Assembly (NCBI GenBank): GCA_034509755.1
Contig: CM067552.1
Coordinates: forward strand, 11,627,001 to 11,691,000
From: Anisodus tanguticus
Taxonomy: Eukaryota; Streptophyta; Magnoliopsida; Solanales; Solanaceae
DNA: 64,000 nucleotides
Direction of reading: 5' to 3'
Under the pieces are notes generated by a model. That model was not told where the DNA came from and did not search any database. It saw only the letters and a program-made list of their open reading frames with translations. A program made the translations under genes and the position numbers. Positions 45,971-56,043 of this stretch are shown here, piece by piece; the first letter of the stretch is position 1; each line of letters starts with the position of its first letter.

Positions 45971-46500
45971 TGTCACGATCCAAATCGGAGGGCCGCGACG
46001 GGCACCCGGACCCCACCCGCCGGGTACTTCCAATCGTACAACCAACACCTAATCATAATTAAATACGGACTAAGCCAAAAAATATTATAGATAATCTTAA
46101 CCAGAAACCAATTTTCATACATACATACCTATACCAAGGCCAAAAAGGCCACACATGACAAATAACCATAGGACACATGTCTATAAGCCTCTAAAGAATA
46201 CATGACATCACAAGGACGGGACAGGACCCCGCCATACCCATATGCAGATGCAAAAATATTGTACCACGACCAACTGCAACTCTGAAACAAATAGAGTGCT
46301 CCAATATCAGCTGAACCAGCAACCTACTAGCGTTAACCGTCACCCTCTTTAACTGAACCTACGAGCATGAAACGCAGTGTACCCCGACAAAAGGGACGTT
46401 AGTACGACTGATGTACTGAGCATATCAGGCATGAACAATAGTATAACAGGAATATAACAACAACTGAGTATGTCAGGCATGAACAATAGTATAACATGAA
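45971..46500 (-). repeat. Chromovirus B 5' LTR, truncated
   Basis: This holds the 3' part of a minus-strand LTR, starting TGTCACGATCCAAATCGGAG on the plus strand. It runs only about 530 bases before the sequence turns into the opposite strand of the same family near 46500. A short local duplication, ATGTCAGGCATGAACAATAG, lies at its inner end. Confidence 0.85.
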
Positions 46501-46943
46501 TAATATATACCATATTTGCATTGTGCATAACATTTAGGCATATGTATTAGGGCCCTCAGAGGCATTTACTGCTGGTTAGTTGTTCCTGTCATCTATTAGT
46601 ATTGTTGGTTGTTTCTATTTCAGTTGTTATTATATCATTGTTATGCTATTATTCATGCCTGACATACTCAGTACATCAGACGTCCTTTTTGTCGGGGGAC
46701 GCTGCATTTTATGCCCGCAGGTTCAGTTAAAGAGGGTGACGGTTCACGCTAGTAGGTTGCTGGTTCAGCTGATATTGGAGCACTCTATTTATTCAGAGTT
46801 GCAGTCTGGTCGTGGTACAATGTTTTTTGCATATGCATATGGGTATGGCGGGGTCCTGTCCCATCCTTATGATGTCATGTATTCTTTAGAGGTTTGTAGA
46901 CAGGTGTCCTGTGTGTAGTAGTCTTGTATGGCCTTGTCGGCCT

Positions 46944-46978
<35 letters not shown>

Positions 46979-47121
46979 TTGGATTTCTGGTTTACTGTAT
47001 CTATAATCTTTTTTCGGCTTAGTCCGTATTTAGTTATGATTAGGTGTTGACTGTACGAGTGGTAGTACCCGGTGGGTGGGATTCGGGTGCCCGTCGCGGC
47101 CCTCCGATTTGTATCGTGACA
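46501..47121 (+). repeat. Chromovirus C 5' LTR, truncated, plus strand
   Basis: This is the inverse of the preceding LTR. It reads on the plus strand through ATACTCAGTACATCAGACGT and ends GTATCGTGACA. Its 5' (U3) portion is missing. It contains a TA microsatellite at 46945-46976. Confidence 0.85.
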
Positions 47122-47125
47122 AACT

Positions 47126-47137
47126 TGGTATCAGAGC
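47126..47137 (+). promoter_or_regulatory. Primer binding site of chromovirus C
   Basis: TGGTATCAGAGC, perfect, four bases after the LTR end on the plus strand. It mirrors the site at 45955-45966. Confidence 0.9.
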
Positions 47138-47340
47138 ATGTCTGTCCTAGAGAGTCTACAAGCCATGTCTAGTAGAGTCTTGTTTATGGGTATGTTGTGC
47201 ACCATACTTATTAGTAGGAGGCTACCTGACTTTACAGATGGTTTCCATTCTTTCATCTCATAAATCGTGCAGTAGAGCTGAGTTTTAAGAATTCGAGTTT
47301 AACTCGTTCCTTCTATGGTTTCATTAATGCCGGTTATCAA
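47138..47340 (+). mobile_element. Chromovirus C leader, cut off
   Basis: About 200 bases of internal leader mirror 45780-45950. The chromovirus similarity stops around 47312-47340, and copia sequence begins within the next hundred bases. Confidence 0.7.
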
Positions 47341-47429
47341 AAACCCCTCTATGATACCCCTCACTCCGTCCACCAAATCCGACAATCACCAGATGTCGTA
47401 ACTGCCTCGCAGCACACTGACCCAACACA

Positions 47430-48975
47430 CCACCAAAATACCCAATTTACCCCTTCCCCCTCGCATCATATGGAAACCCATGCCCAACACGTAATTTTCA
47501 AATCCAAAGTCCATTTTAACTTATCCACACAAACCATATGCCCAATTCCCAAAAACCCAAAATTAGTCAAACTTGACCCAAATTGGAATGCGGCTATGTG
47601 GGAGGAATTTAATGATTTAACAAAACAGCACACTTAGGATTTGGTTCCTAGACCAGATGGGGTGAATGTGATCTGATGCACGTTGCTATTTCGTCACAAA
47701 TTCAGAGACAGTGGTGACCTAGAGAGATATAAGGCGGGACTTGTGGCTAATGGTACTAATCAACAGGAGGGCATTGATTGTGGTGAGATACTTAGCTCGG
47801 TTGTTAAATCGGCTACCATCCACACAGTTTTGAGCATTGCTATGGGTAAGATGGTTGATTCATTAGCTTGATGTTAAGAATGAATTTTTATATGAGGACT
47901 TAAAAGAAACTGTTTACATACACCAACTACCATGCTTTGTCCATCCGCAGGTTCCTCATTATGTCTGTCGTCTTCATAAGTCACTTTATGATTTGAAATA
48001 GGCCCAGAGCGTGGTATGAACGCTTTGCCAATTATATTATACATATTGGGTTTGTATGCAGCAAGTGTGATAATTGTCTCTTTATTTTTCATCGAGGTAG
48101 TAACATTGCTTATTTATTGTTATATGTGGATGATATTATTTTTACTGCCTCATCTGATGTGTTGAAAAATGAGATCATCGCACTGCTTAAAACTGAATTT
48201 GCTATGACTGACTTGGGGAAGTTGAGTTACTTCTTGGGGATATTAATGACTATATCTGCAGACACTATGTTTCTATATCAGCGTAAGTATGCAGATGAGA
48301 TTGTGTACAGGGCTAAAATGGCAAACTACAAGATCATGCCCACTCTAAATCAAAGCTCAGTGTTGTTGATGGTGATCCAGTCTTCGATCCAACTCTTTAT
48401 AGGAGCCTTGCAGGTGCACTTCAGTATCTTACTTTCACCAGGCCTGATATTACTTATGATGTTCAGCAGGTATGTTTGTTTATGTATGCCCCCAAGGAGC
48501 CTCATTTTACTGCTCTTAAACGTATCATTTGATACGTTAAGGGTACACTTGATTATGGATTACATATATACCCATCTGCACCAACCAGGTTGTTATCATA
48601 TACGGATGCAGATTGGGTAGGCTGTCCGGACACGCGATGCTCCACCCCTGGCTATTGTGTGTTCTTAGGGGATAATCTCATTTCATGGTCTGCCAAGAGG
48701 CAAGCCACCCTATCCCATTCGAGTGCAGAAGTAGAGTACAGAGGTGTTGCCAATGTTGTTGTTGAGATCTGTTGGCTCCGAAACCTTCTTTTGGAGCTCC
48801 AGTGTCCCTTGCGTAAGGCGTCTATAGTTTATTGTGATAACATATCTGCTATATATTTATCTCACAATCTGGTTCAGTATTAGCGAACCAAGCACATTGA
48901 GATAGACATACATTTTGTTCATGAGAAGGTTGCTATCGGTCATGTTAAGGTGTTGCAAATGCCTTTTTCGTAACA
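47430..48975 (+). pseudogene. Copia C pol remnant (RT and RNase H)
   Basis: This is the 3' half of an Ale-type copia polyprotein. The linker and RT start read FKSKVHFNLSTQTICPIPKN, then WNAAMWEEFNDLTKQ and DLVPRPDGVN. The palm has ATIHTVLSIAM and the box LYVDDIIFTASSD (about 48120-48150) with Tyr-Val-Asp-Asp intact. LGKLSYFLGI follows. RNase H reads SYTDADWVGCPDTRCSTPGY, then SHSSAEVEYRGVANVV and VYCDNISAIYLSHNLVQY, followed by a TAG. At least six stops or shifts interrupt it. Gag, protease and integrase are absent. Confidence 0.85.
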
Positions 48976-49063
48976 GTATGTGAATATCTTCATAAAAGGA
49001 CTTCCTAGAAAACTATTCCTCGACTTCAGATCCAGTCTCAGCGTCTGGCGTCCTCCCGCTCCG

Positions 49064-49242
49064 ACTGAGGGGGCATATTAGTGAATAATTATAAAATATT
49101 CTACATATATTTTGTAATTATTAGTGTTGTATAATTATGGTAGATATAGGATACTTATTGTATTAGGATTCTACATTGTACACACTATATATATTTGTAT
49201 TAATGAGAAAGACTCCCCAAGGGAGATTAATACAATTCTACA
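49064..49242 (+). repeat. Copia C PPT and 3' LTR
   Basis: The tract GACTGAGGGGGCATAT precedes a 166-bp LTR (49077-49242) that ends TACAATTCTACA. It shares AGACTCCCCAAGGGAGATTA-like and TATATATTTGTATTAATGA-like words with the LTR at 59915-60071. Short LTRs of this size are usual in the Ale/Retrofit lineage. Confidence 0.78.
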
Positions 49243-49778
49243 ATAAGGATACTATTAAATGGTATGAGACTTTTAGGAAAAATCATATGAACGTTTAAAG
49301 CTGACAGTATCATACCACGTTAACGGTATCCTTGGATTGATTTATCCTAATAACCAGTATCATAGCCTATGATTCGATGAGGACGAATATAGATGGTAGA
49401 GTGATGATGTGGAGCTCGATTCTATTATCATTACTGGTAGCTTGAAGACGCACACAAGAAAAAAACTAACGTGTGGGTTTGGTGGTTATAAATACTCTAA
49501 CGAAATAAGTCACATATAGAACTTGGTTTGGAAGGCTTGATGATGAGTCATGTGGAATTAGTTTAGGAGGCTTTCTGATGGACCATATGGAATTTAGTTG
49601 CAGGGGCTTGGTGATGGGACATGTGTTAGTCGAGAGAGAGATTATTTGATGCAAAAATAAAGTTCTATATTGATAGCTGAAAAGAAATGAAAGGTACATA
49701 TAAAATCTAAAAATACTCTTAAATGATGTGAGATCTTCTCGAAGAAAACGTACTGACTTACCCAAAATCATACTAATA
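49243..49778. other. Unassigned DNA with a three-unit degenerate repeat
   Basis: No gene is seen. At 49524-49629 three imperfect units of about 35 bp (GGAAGGCTTGATGATGAGTC, GGAGGCTTTCTGATGGACCA, GGGGCTTGGTGATGGGACAT) follow each other. Confidence 0.55.
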
Positions 49779-49780
49779 TA

Positions 49781-50020
49781 CTCCCTTTGTCATAATTTGT
49801 ATGAAACACTTTTCTTTTTTAATCAGTCCAAAAAAGAATGACACAATTCTTTATTTGGCAATAATTTAAATTTAAACTTTACCTTTTATGCTTAACGAGA
49901 TGATCTATAACCACACAAATATCTTTGGCTTGTTTTAGACCACAAGATTCAAAAGTTTTCCTTTATTTCTTAAACTTCGTACTCAGTCAAACTACATCAT
50001 ATAAATTGGGACGGAGGGAG
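49781..50020. mobile_element. Stowaway MITE
   Basis: A 240-bp element begins CTCCCTTTGTCATAA and ends TTGGGACGGAGGGAG, the classic Stowaway (Tc1/mariner) terminal repeat. It is flanked by TA at 49779-49780 and 50021-50022. It has no coding capacity and would need a mariner transposase in trans. Confidence 0.93.
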
Positions 50021-50170
50021 TATTAAGAATGTCTTTGAGTTGGATTAGCCAAACAAGTATTATTTGAAGTAGAAGTAGATGAATTGTACTAGCAAATGGT
50101 CATGATGTGGATATAGGGTGCTGATACAATGTACTAAGTACTTATATAAGACAATAGTTATGACCTTATT

Positions 50171-50252
50171 ATGCTTTGAGTGCAATCGCCTCATCTAAAA
50201 TCTTAAGCTGTTAGAGAGAGCACACTTTTAATATTTGATTATATTCTCAACA
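50171..50252 (-). mobile_element. TRIM 3' LTR fused to copia D
   Basis: An 82-bp sequence ending ATTATATTCTCAACA matches the TRIM LTRs at 54962-55047 and 55971-56043. Next to it, CGTCCCCTCAC (50253-50263) is the reversed TRIM polypurine tract. Beyond that the DNA is copia RNase H, with no TRIM internal sequence. Confidence 0.75.
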
Positions 50253-50263
50253 CGTCCCCTCAC

Positions 50264-51480
50264 GTAAATATCCATCTCGATATGTTTAGTGCGCTGATGT
50301 TGGACCAGATTCCCAGAGAGATAGACTACACTAACATTATCACAGTAGACCAAGGTAGCTTTCTGAATAGGAAAGTGTAGCTCTGATAGAAGATTACGCA
50401 GCCAACATGACTCAGCCACCACATTGGCTACCCCTCGATACTGGCCTCCGCACAGGATCGCGATAACGTAGTCTGGCATTGTGCCGACCAAGAGACCAAG
50501 TTATCACCAAGAAACATATAATAACTAGAGGTCGGATGCCTAGTATCTGGAAATCCACCCCAATAAGCATATGTATAAGACACGAGAGTAGAGACGAAGG
50601 ATGGATATAAATGCAAACAATAATCCAGTATGCCATGTATGTATCGTATAATGCATTTGAGAGCATGCATGTGCTCAACCCTCGGATCATGCATAAATAA
50701 ACACATTTGCTGGACTGCATAAGTAATATCGGGTCTCGTGAAAGTATGATACTGAAGAGCCCTTGCAAGACTGCGATAGTGGGTGGGATCCTCATATGGT
50801 GTGCAAGAAGTAGCACTCAGATTCGGTTTGGTATCAACCGGAGTAGAAGAGGACTTACAAGATGACATGCCAGCTCTCTCAAAAATCTCAACCGTATACT
50901 TCCTCTGTGATAAAAATAGACCACATGCATGACGTGTGACTACTATACCTAAAAAATAACTCACGGGCCCCAAGTCTTTCATACCGAATTAGGAACTGAG
51001 AAGAGACATGATAGACTTGCACAGTTTATCAGAAGAGGCAGTCAATATAATGTCATCCACATATAACATAATGTATGCCAGAGAAGTACCACGACGAAAG
51101 ATGAACAGAGAATGATCAGACCTACTGTGAGAAAACCCAATAGTAGACACATAATCTGCAAACCTCATATACCAAGACCATAGGACCTGCTTAAGCCCAT
51201 ACAAGAAATTCTTGAGTAAACATACATGATTAGGATGATCGGGGTCTCTGAAACCCAAAGGCTGATGCATGTATACTGTCTCCTTGAGATCACCGTGTAA
51301 GAAAGCATTTTTCACATCCAACTGATGAATGGGCCATGTTTTCGAGAGAGCTAGACTGAGAACAGTGTGAATGGTAGCTAGTTTAACCACCATACTAAAT
51401 GTCTCTCCACAATCCATGCCAACCTGTTGAGTTTTACTATCACCTACAAGACGGGTCTTATGCCTCTCAAAAGAACCGTC
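50264..51480 (-). pseudogene. Copia D reverse transcriptase and RNase H
   Basis: The RT part (50989-51417) reads ATIHTVLSLALSKTWPIHQL, DVKNAFLHGDLKETVYMHQP and LYVDDIILTASSD, with the catalytic box at 51052-51063 intact. The next frame (50428-50982) has MKDLGPVSYFLGIVVTRHAC and the connection domain, up to the RNase H start SYTYAYWGGFPDTRHPTSSY. In that block the usual catalytic Asp of 'DADW' is Tyr/Ala. The end (50228-50491) has CWLRNLLSELHFPI then VYCDNVSVVYLSGNLVQHQR. A frameshift lies near 50450. Confidence 0.87.
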
Positions 51481-52032
51481 ATAATTTTATTTATGAGGAA
51501 AAATCCACATAGAATGAATAATATTAACACCAGACGGATGGAGCACCAAACCCCACGTCTTATTTTCAATTAGAGCATTGTATTCGTCATCCATGGCCAT
51601 TTTCTAAGTCGGGTCATTAAGGACAAAGGGTTACGGGGCAGGGGTGATTTAGTGACATTAGAATTGAGATTAAAATGTCATTTAGATTTAAAAATACCCC
51701 GTTGGCTATGAGTAACGGGCCCTTGACTCAAAATAGATGGGGACGAGTTTTGGGGAGGTGGCGGGTCTATTCGGGACTGGCCAGCAGACAGTGGGCCTAC
51801 TGGCCCAATAAATAGACGTGGACTCGGGACAGACTAGACTGGACTCGGGAGAGAATTTATTGGGCCAGCAGGCAGTCCTACTAGCTGAGAACCTGAGGTA
51901 GAAAGTGGACCGAGACTCAGGAATAGTACTGAGACTAGGACTGGGCCGAGACTCAGGAATAATATCAAGATCATTTGGGCCAGCAGGCAGTGGGCCTGCT
52001 AGCAGATTCAGAGCACGGGAGTGTTGGGCCCA
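51481..52032 (-). other. Copia D linker between integrase and RT
   Basis: This low-conservation linker is rich in repeated GGGCC/GGCCC words on the plus strand (for example TGGGCCAGCAGGCAGTGGGC). It encodes Gly/Pro/Ser-rich stretches with stops. Linkers of this kind are normal in copia polyproteins. Confidence 0.6.
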
Positions 52033-52991
52033 TTAATGGATGATATACATTGATGGCCCATCATCCAAAAAATTATAGAAACTAGACACGGAATTATACA
52101 ATTTAGCAAACGGAAATTGGATTTTATCAAAACTAACATGACGACTAATTATGATTTTATTCGAAGATAAATCAAAACATTTGTAACTACGGTGATTAAA
52201 CGGATAACCCAAAAACACACAAGCGGTAGAACAGACTTGAAGTTTAATTGTAGTGGACGGAAAAAGTGGATAGCACAAACAACCAAACACCCTAAGATGA
52301 GAACACGAGGGGTCTTTATGATAAAGAATTTTTAGGGGAGATTGATATTTTAAACCTTTGCTAGGAAGTATGTTAAGGAGGTAAGTAGTCATTTGTAACG
52401 CATGATGCCAAAAAGACGGAGGTAATGAAGCATGGGCTAGTAAGGTTCAGACAATATTATTAATGGTACAAATTTTTCTTTCGACCTTCCCATTTTGTGA
52501 GGACGTATAAGGACAAGAAAATCAAAAATATATGCCATTAGTGTCACAAAAATATTTCGAAACGACCCATTATTATATTCCCTTCCATTATCACATTGAA
52601 TGTTTTTAATTTTTCGTTCAAATTGGGTACGGATGAGAACTCTAAATTTTAAGAAGGTTGAAAAAACTTGAGACATTTTAGATAAAGGAAAGGTCCACAA
52701 AAAAATAGAATAATCATCCAAGAATAAAACAAAATAACGACGGCCCAAAGAACTTAAAATGGGAGATGTCCATAAATCACTATGAATAATGTCAAAAGGC
52801 ATCAATGTACTAGAAGTACATGCTAAAAAAGGTAATCTAACATGTTTCCCTAATGGACAAGAAAGACAAATAGTAGTACTACGCGTACTCGTACAATCAA
52901 TAAAATTATTATTTTGGAGAGACGAAATAATAGACGACCCCGGATGACCCAAACGTGCATGCCACAAAGAAGGAGCAAGAGCGGCAAACAT
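52033..52991 (-). pseudogene. Copia D integrase
   Basis: The frame 52437-52991 starts with the HHCC site (LWHARLGHPGSSIISSL, then CLSCPLGKHVRLPF). It continues with IIHSDLWTSPI (first Asp), LFLDDYS and NIQCDNGREYNNGSF (second Asp). The third acidic region is disrupted; the expected NGVAERKHR block reads HKMGRSKEKF in this frame. The frame 52033-52392 holds LPSKGLKYQSPLKILYHKDP and HLRVFGCLCYPLFP, the integrase C-terminal part. Confidence 0.86.
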
Positions 52992-53129
52992 TGAAGGTGT
53001 GGCTTGACTCGTGGAAATGGTGGTGGTGGTGATTGGATAAATCTATCCCCTACTATTACATCTCTATAGAGGTATCCCCGTCTTGGAATCCTTCACAAAA
53101 TATCTAAAATGGTCAAAATTAACAGAAAC

Positions 53130-53363
53130 TCAATTATCAGTTGTAAATTTTCGGACAAACACTAAATTTTTAATTAAGTGAAGGGAATGAAGAATTTTTA
53201 AGACTAGAGGTGGATGCGGGGGAGATAAATTTGTGTGACCATAACCACGAAATGGAATTGAATGACTATTACCAACAATTATACCACGATTGTTGCTCAA
53301 ATTGAAATAACACGAGAGATTACCTGGTGCGGATATCATGTGAGAAGTGGCACCAGCATCCAT
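53130..53363 (-). pseudogene. Copia D protease
   Basis: The 77-codon frame begins MDAGATSHMISAPGNLSCYF. The catalytic triad reads Asp-Ala-Gly instead of Asp-Ser/Thr-Gly. The flap region IIVGNSHSIPFRGYGH and the end LHSLHLIKNLVFVRKFTTDN are typical. The upstream residues lie across a stop. Confidence 0.8.
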
Positions 53364-53366
53364 ATA

Positions 53367-54537
53367 CTAATTTGCGTCCGGGGGACTTAATCCAAGTGTA
53401 TGCATCGCGACCTCGATATCCGTGGGTGTGTGAAATACTGTTGGGCCCACACCCGTGAAGGCCTGCTGAGGCCGAGGCCCAGCAGGCCAGCCTGCTGCCA
53501 AGGCCCAGTAGCTGGCTGGACTGAAACTGCTGCAAATTGGGCCTCTGTTGGCTGGCCCAACTCGCTGGGTAAACTGTTGGGACTGGAAAGGGATAACTGG
53601 GCCAGTTGGGCCACTGCTAGGCCCACTGGCTACCGGCATTGTTGGCCTACGGCCCAGGCTACTACCTTGGCCCAACCTGCAGTTACCCCTACCGGATGCC
53701 ACCCTGACCACCGTTGTCGCCGCTTTTGCGGCCACGGCTGCCGCATTTGCCTCCTCCGCGGTCGCTGCCTTTTCCACCGGAGTTCCGATGTTGACCCCGT
53801 TTTCCACCTCCGTTGTTCCGATTTGGAGTGGAATTAGCCGAAGATGATGGAGAGTAGGAATTTTGGGGCGAGCCTGCCATTATGGCTGAATTTGCTCCAG
53901 TTGCCGCCTTTTAGCCAACCCCGCCTCTTCAAGGGTTAGCATAGATCGGGCTTGGTAAAATGGAGGAAGAAGGCTGCTTTGATAAAGAAGAGTCTTAACA
54001 CCATTATAGGCCTCGGATAGGCCTTCAATCATCTGAAGAACAAGACAATCATTCGTGATGGGCACACCAACGTTTTTGAGTTGATCCGCCAATTCCTTCA
54101 GCCTTTTACAATAAGCTGAGACATTCGGAAAATCTTTCATATTGACATGAGAGAATTCCTACTCAAGAGTGACGGCATGAGAATTTTTGTTATCTTTGAA
54201 TATATCACGCACCCTATTTCAAGTTTCAATCACCGTGGCGTCGGGTTCAATAATCATCTACAAAAGGTCTGTAGAGATAGTGGAATAGATCCACTAGAGT
54301 ATGGTAGCATCAAGAGTCATCCATAACACAAGGTCATCATCGGCGGTAGGCACCTACTCCTTGTCTGTATCCGCGGGGATGATGTGATGAAGGACTTGAT
54401 GCGAGCGTGCGTGAACTTTAAATAATTCTGCCCCCGTCGCGTATTAGTCGTTTTCCATCTCAAGAACAATAGGCATGTGGTTCTTGATGTTGGAGACCGT
54501 AAAGGCAGGATGAAACGTGTTCTTTGAGGTCGACATA
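53367..54537 (-). pseudogene. Copia D gag
   Basis: The start ATG is at about 54537 (MSTSKNTFHPAFTVSNIKNH). The capsid region is interrupted by a stop in the ELFKVHARSH block and resumes in 53880-54140 (MKDFPNVSAYCKRLKELADQ, then LVLQMIEGLSEAYNGVKTLL). The C-terminal part has a Gly/Arg/Asn-rich basic stretch (53689-53880) in place of a zinc knuckle, then a Pro/Gln/Ala-rich tail (53367-53807). The GC-rich tail makes several overlapping open frames on both strands, of which only the minus gag frame is meaningful. Confidence 0.8.
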
Positions 54538-54675
54538 ATGAAAGAACAGGAGGAGAATTAGGGATTTGGAAAAAAAATTGGGAAGAAAAAGAAGGGTTGG
54601 CCAGCGGCCAGGTCTCGGTTTCCGAGAATAGGGCTGCGGAATTGCGGGTTGGAGAAGGAAAACATTTTCCCTAGA

Positions 54676-54687
54676 CTTCTGATACCA
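54676..54687 (-). promoter_or_regulatory. Primer binding site of copia D
   Basis: The minus strand reads TGGTATCAGAAG directly after the LTR. It matches the first nine bases of the tRNA-iMet complement, the half-length priming usual in this lineage. Confidence 0.75.
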
Positions 54688-54840
54688 TGAAAGAGAATAA
54701 TCCCTTGATTATTTTCATAAATGAAGAGGTATATATACAAATATACAATATGTAATTATGAAAAATAAATCTACCTTTTTCGAATACAAGACTAATACAT
54801 TTTCCAACTATAATACTAATACCATAATTACACTTATACA
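54688..54840 (-). repeat. Copia D 5' LTR
   Basis: A 153-bp LTR, minus strand TGTATAAGTGTAATTATGG...ATTATTCTCTTTCA. The minus strand TATATATACCTC is a plausible TATA region. There is no second copy in the window. Confidence 0.75.
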
Positions 54841-54961
54841 TGAATTCTAAAACTATGGTATATTAATTAATGACTTTCGGTCCAAGTGGTATACATATAC
54901 CACTGTCTATCAAAAAAGTCACATATATATCAAAGAAAAAAGATTTTTTGTCTCTCTAATG
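54841..54961. other. Short flanking DNA between copia D and the TRIM
   Basis: About 120 bases of AT-rich flanking sequence. It ends with TAATG (54957-54961), the left target copy of the TRIM. Confidence 0.5.
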
Positions 54962-56043
54962 TGGTTGAAATATGTGATCATCTCATCTAAAAACTTAAAC
55001 GGTTAGAGAAAAAACACACTTTTATTTGTTTAATTATATTTTCAATACGTCTCCTCACATGCGGGCCTGATGTTTTTCATGGGCCAAGCACATGGTAATT
55101 CTTTTTTATAATAAATGACGGTGAGATTCGATCACAAGATCTATGCCGGCTCTAATACTACGTTGAAGTAGGTCTATGCACGAAGCAATTCAATTTGGTT
55201 TGGCCATCATCGGTTTGAAATTTTGAATTTCGATTTTTTAAACTTCTCAACCAAACTCAATCCATTCTAGGTCCAATTCGATTAATTTTATATATATTAT
55301 TTCATTTTGATTATAAAAATCGATTTATTCGATTTTGAAATTTAAACAAGCATCTATTTTCATTTCAGTTTTAACGCACACATAACCAAAAGTAATGAAA
55401 TCTTAAATTTACAATCTTATAACCAAATTAACTATCCAACATCTCTTTCCCTCAACTGTAACTTATCTTGAGTTAAGTAGTCTGCATGTTGAGACGCATC
55501 ATCTAATTGCTTAAAGGTAAAAACTACACTTGAAGATCCCAATATCATAAGTTCTATGCCCATTAGCAATGAAATCTCCTTTATTTCATTGAATTCAAAT
55601 TCATAATTCATAAAACACGAACATTTTGAAATTTAGATTGATGAGTATCCACTCCTTAAATAGAAAATACTGAATAAAGATAAGAAAAATAAAAGAAGTC
55701 AATTACATAACAAGTTTCAATATTTTACCACCATCCAGTACTAGTCAATGATGCACACACATAAGGGTAAGTTCTAATCATTTAACATCTAAATCGTTTG
55801 ATTCGGTTAAAATTATATCAAACTAGAATCAAATCGAAAGTTCGATATTTCACACTAAGCAATTCGTAAATCGAACTGAAATTCAAAAATCGAATTGAAT
55901 TGAACCGAATTTGATGAATCGGGTCGGAATTTCAAACCAATCCATATAGTGCACATGCCTATGTTGAAGTGAGTGACAATCTTATCTAAAAACTTAAGTT
56001 GTTAGAGCAAGTACACGTTTATTTACTTGATTATATTCTCAAC
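54962..56043 (-). mobile_element. TRIM, split by a hAT-type insertion
   Basis: A terminal-repeat retrotransposon in miniature lies on the minus strand. The 3' LTR of 86 bp is at 54962-55047, with the PPT (GTGAGGAGACG) next to it. The internal part is only about 105 bp and includes a primer-site remnant TAGTATTAGAGCC (55146-55158). The 5' LTR is split into a short piece before 55170 and 55963-56043. Flanking 5-mers TAATG at 54957-54961 and 56044-56048 are identical. Without the insertion the element is about 0.28 kb and non-coding. It would depend on enzymes of another LTR element. Confidence 0.85.
55170..55962. mobile_element. hAT-type MITE inside the TRIM
   Basis: A 793-bp non-coding insert is flanked by identical 8-mers GTTGAAGT (55162-55169 and 55963-55970), the hAT target length. 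The ends AGGTCTATGCAC and GTGCACATGCCTAT are imperfect inverted repeats. The AT-rich body, with AATTCGATT/AATCGAA words, resembles common plant hAT MITEs whose ends read TAGG..TGTGCA. Confidence 0.82.

Larger units (their letters stand above)
45780..47312. repeat. Large head-to-head palindrome
   Basis: The left arm (about 45780-46467) and the right arm (about 46622-47312) are inverted copies. They cover LTR sequence, the primer site and about 170 bp of internal leader (GTCTGTCCTAGAGAGTCTAC and its complement). The spacer is about 155 bp. The arms have diverged, so this is an old structure. Confidence 0.88.
50264..54840 (-). mobile_element. Ale-type copia element D, 3' end lost
   Basis: The minus-strand element has a 153-bp 5' LTR and primer site at the right. 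It then has gag, protease, integrase, RT and RNase H in copia order towards the left. The RNase H frame stops at HIEMDIYV, and DNA of a TRIM follows, so the PPT and 3' LTR are missing. Gag (NIKNHMPIVLEMEND, then LFKVHARSHQVLHHI) and the short LTR fit the Ale/Retrofit lineage. Stops and frameshifts are moderate, with many domains readable. Confidence 0.85.

Noticed and set aside
46580..46918. 112-codon plus-strand ORF with hydrophobic start
   Set aside because: It lies wholly within the inverted chromovirus LTR, and equivalent positions in other LTR copies are not open.
47126..47137. Sequences resembling part of tRNA-iMet
   Set aside because: TGGTATCAGAGC at this and other sites is a 12-base primer site at LTR junctions. 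No cloverleaf or A/B box is present, so no tRNA gene is called.
53400..53847. Plus-strand ORFs of 145 and 99 codons
   Set aside because: They are the reverse shadow of the GC-rich, Pro/Gln/Ala-rich gag tail of copia D, which is read on the minus strand.
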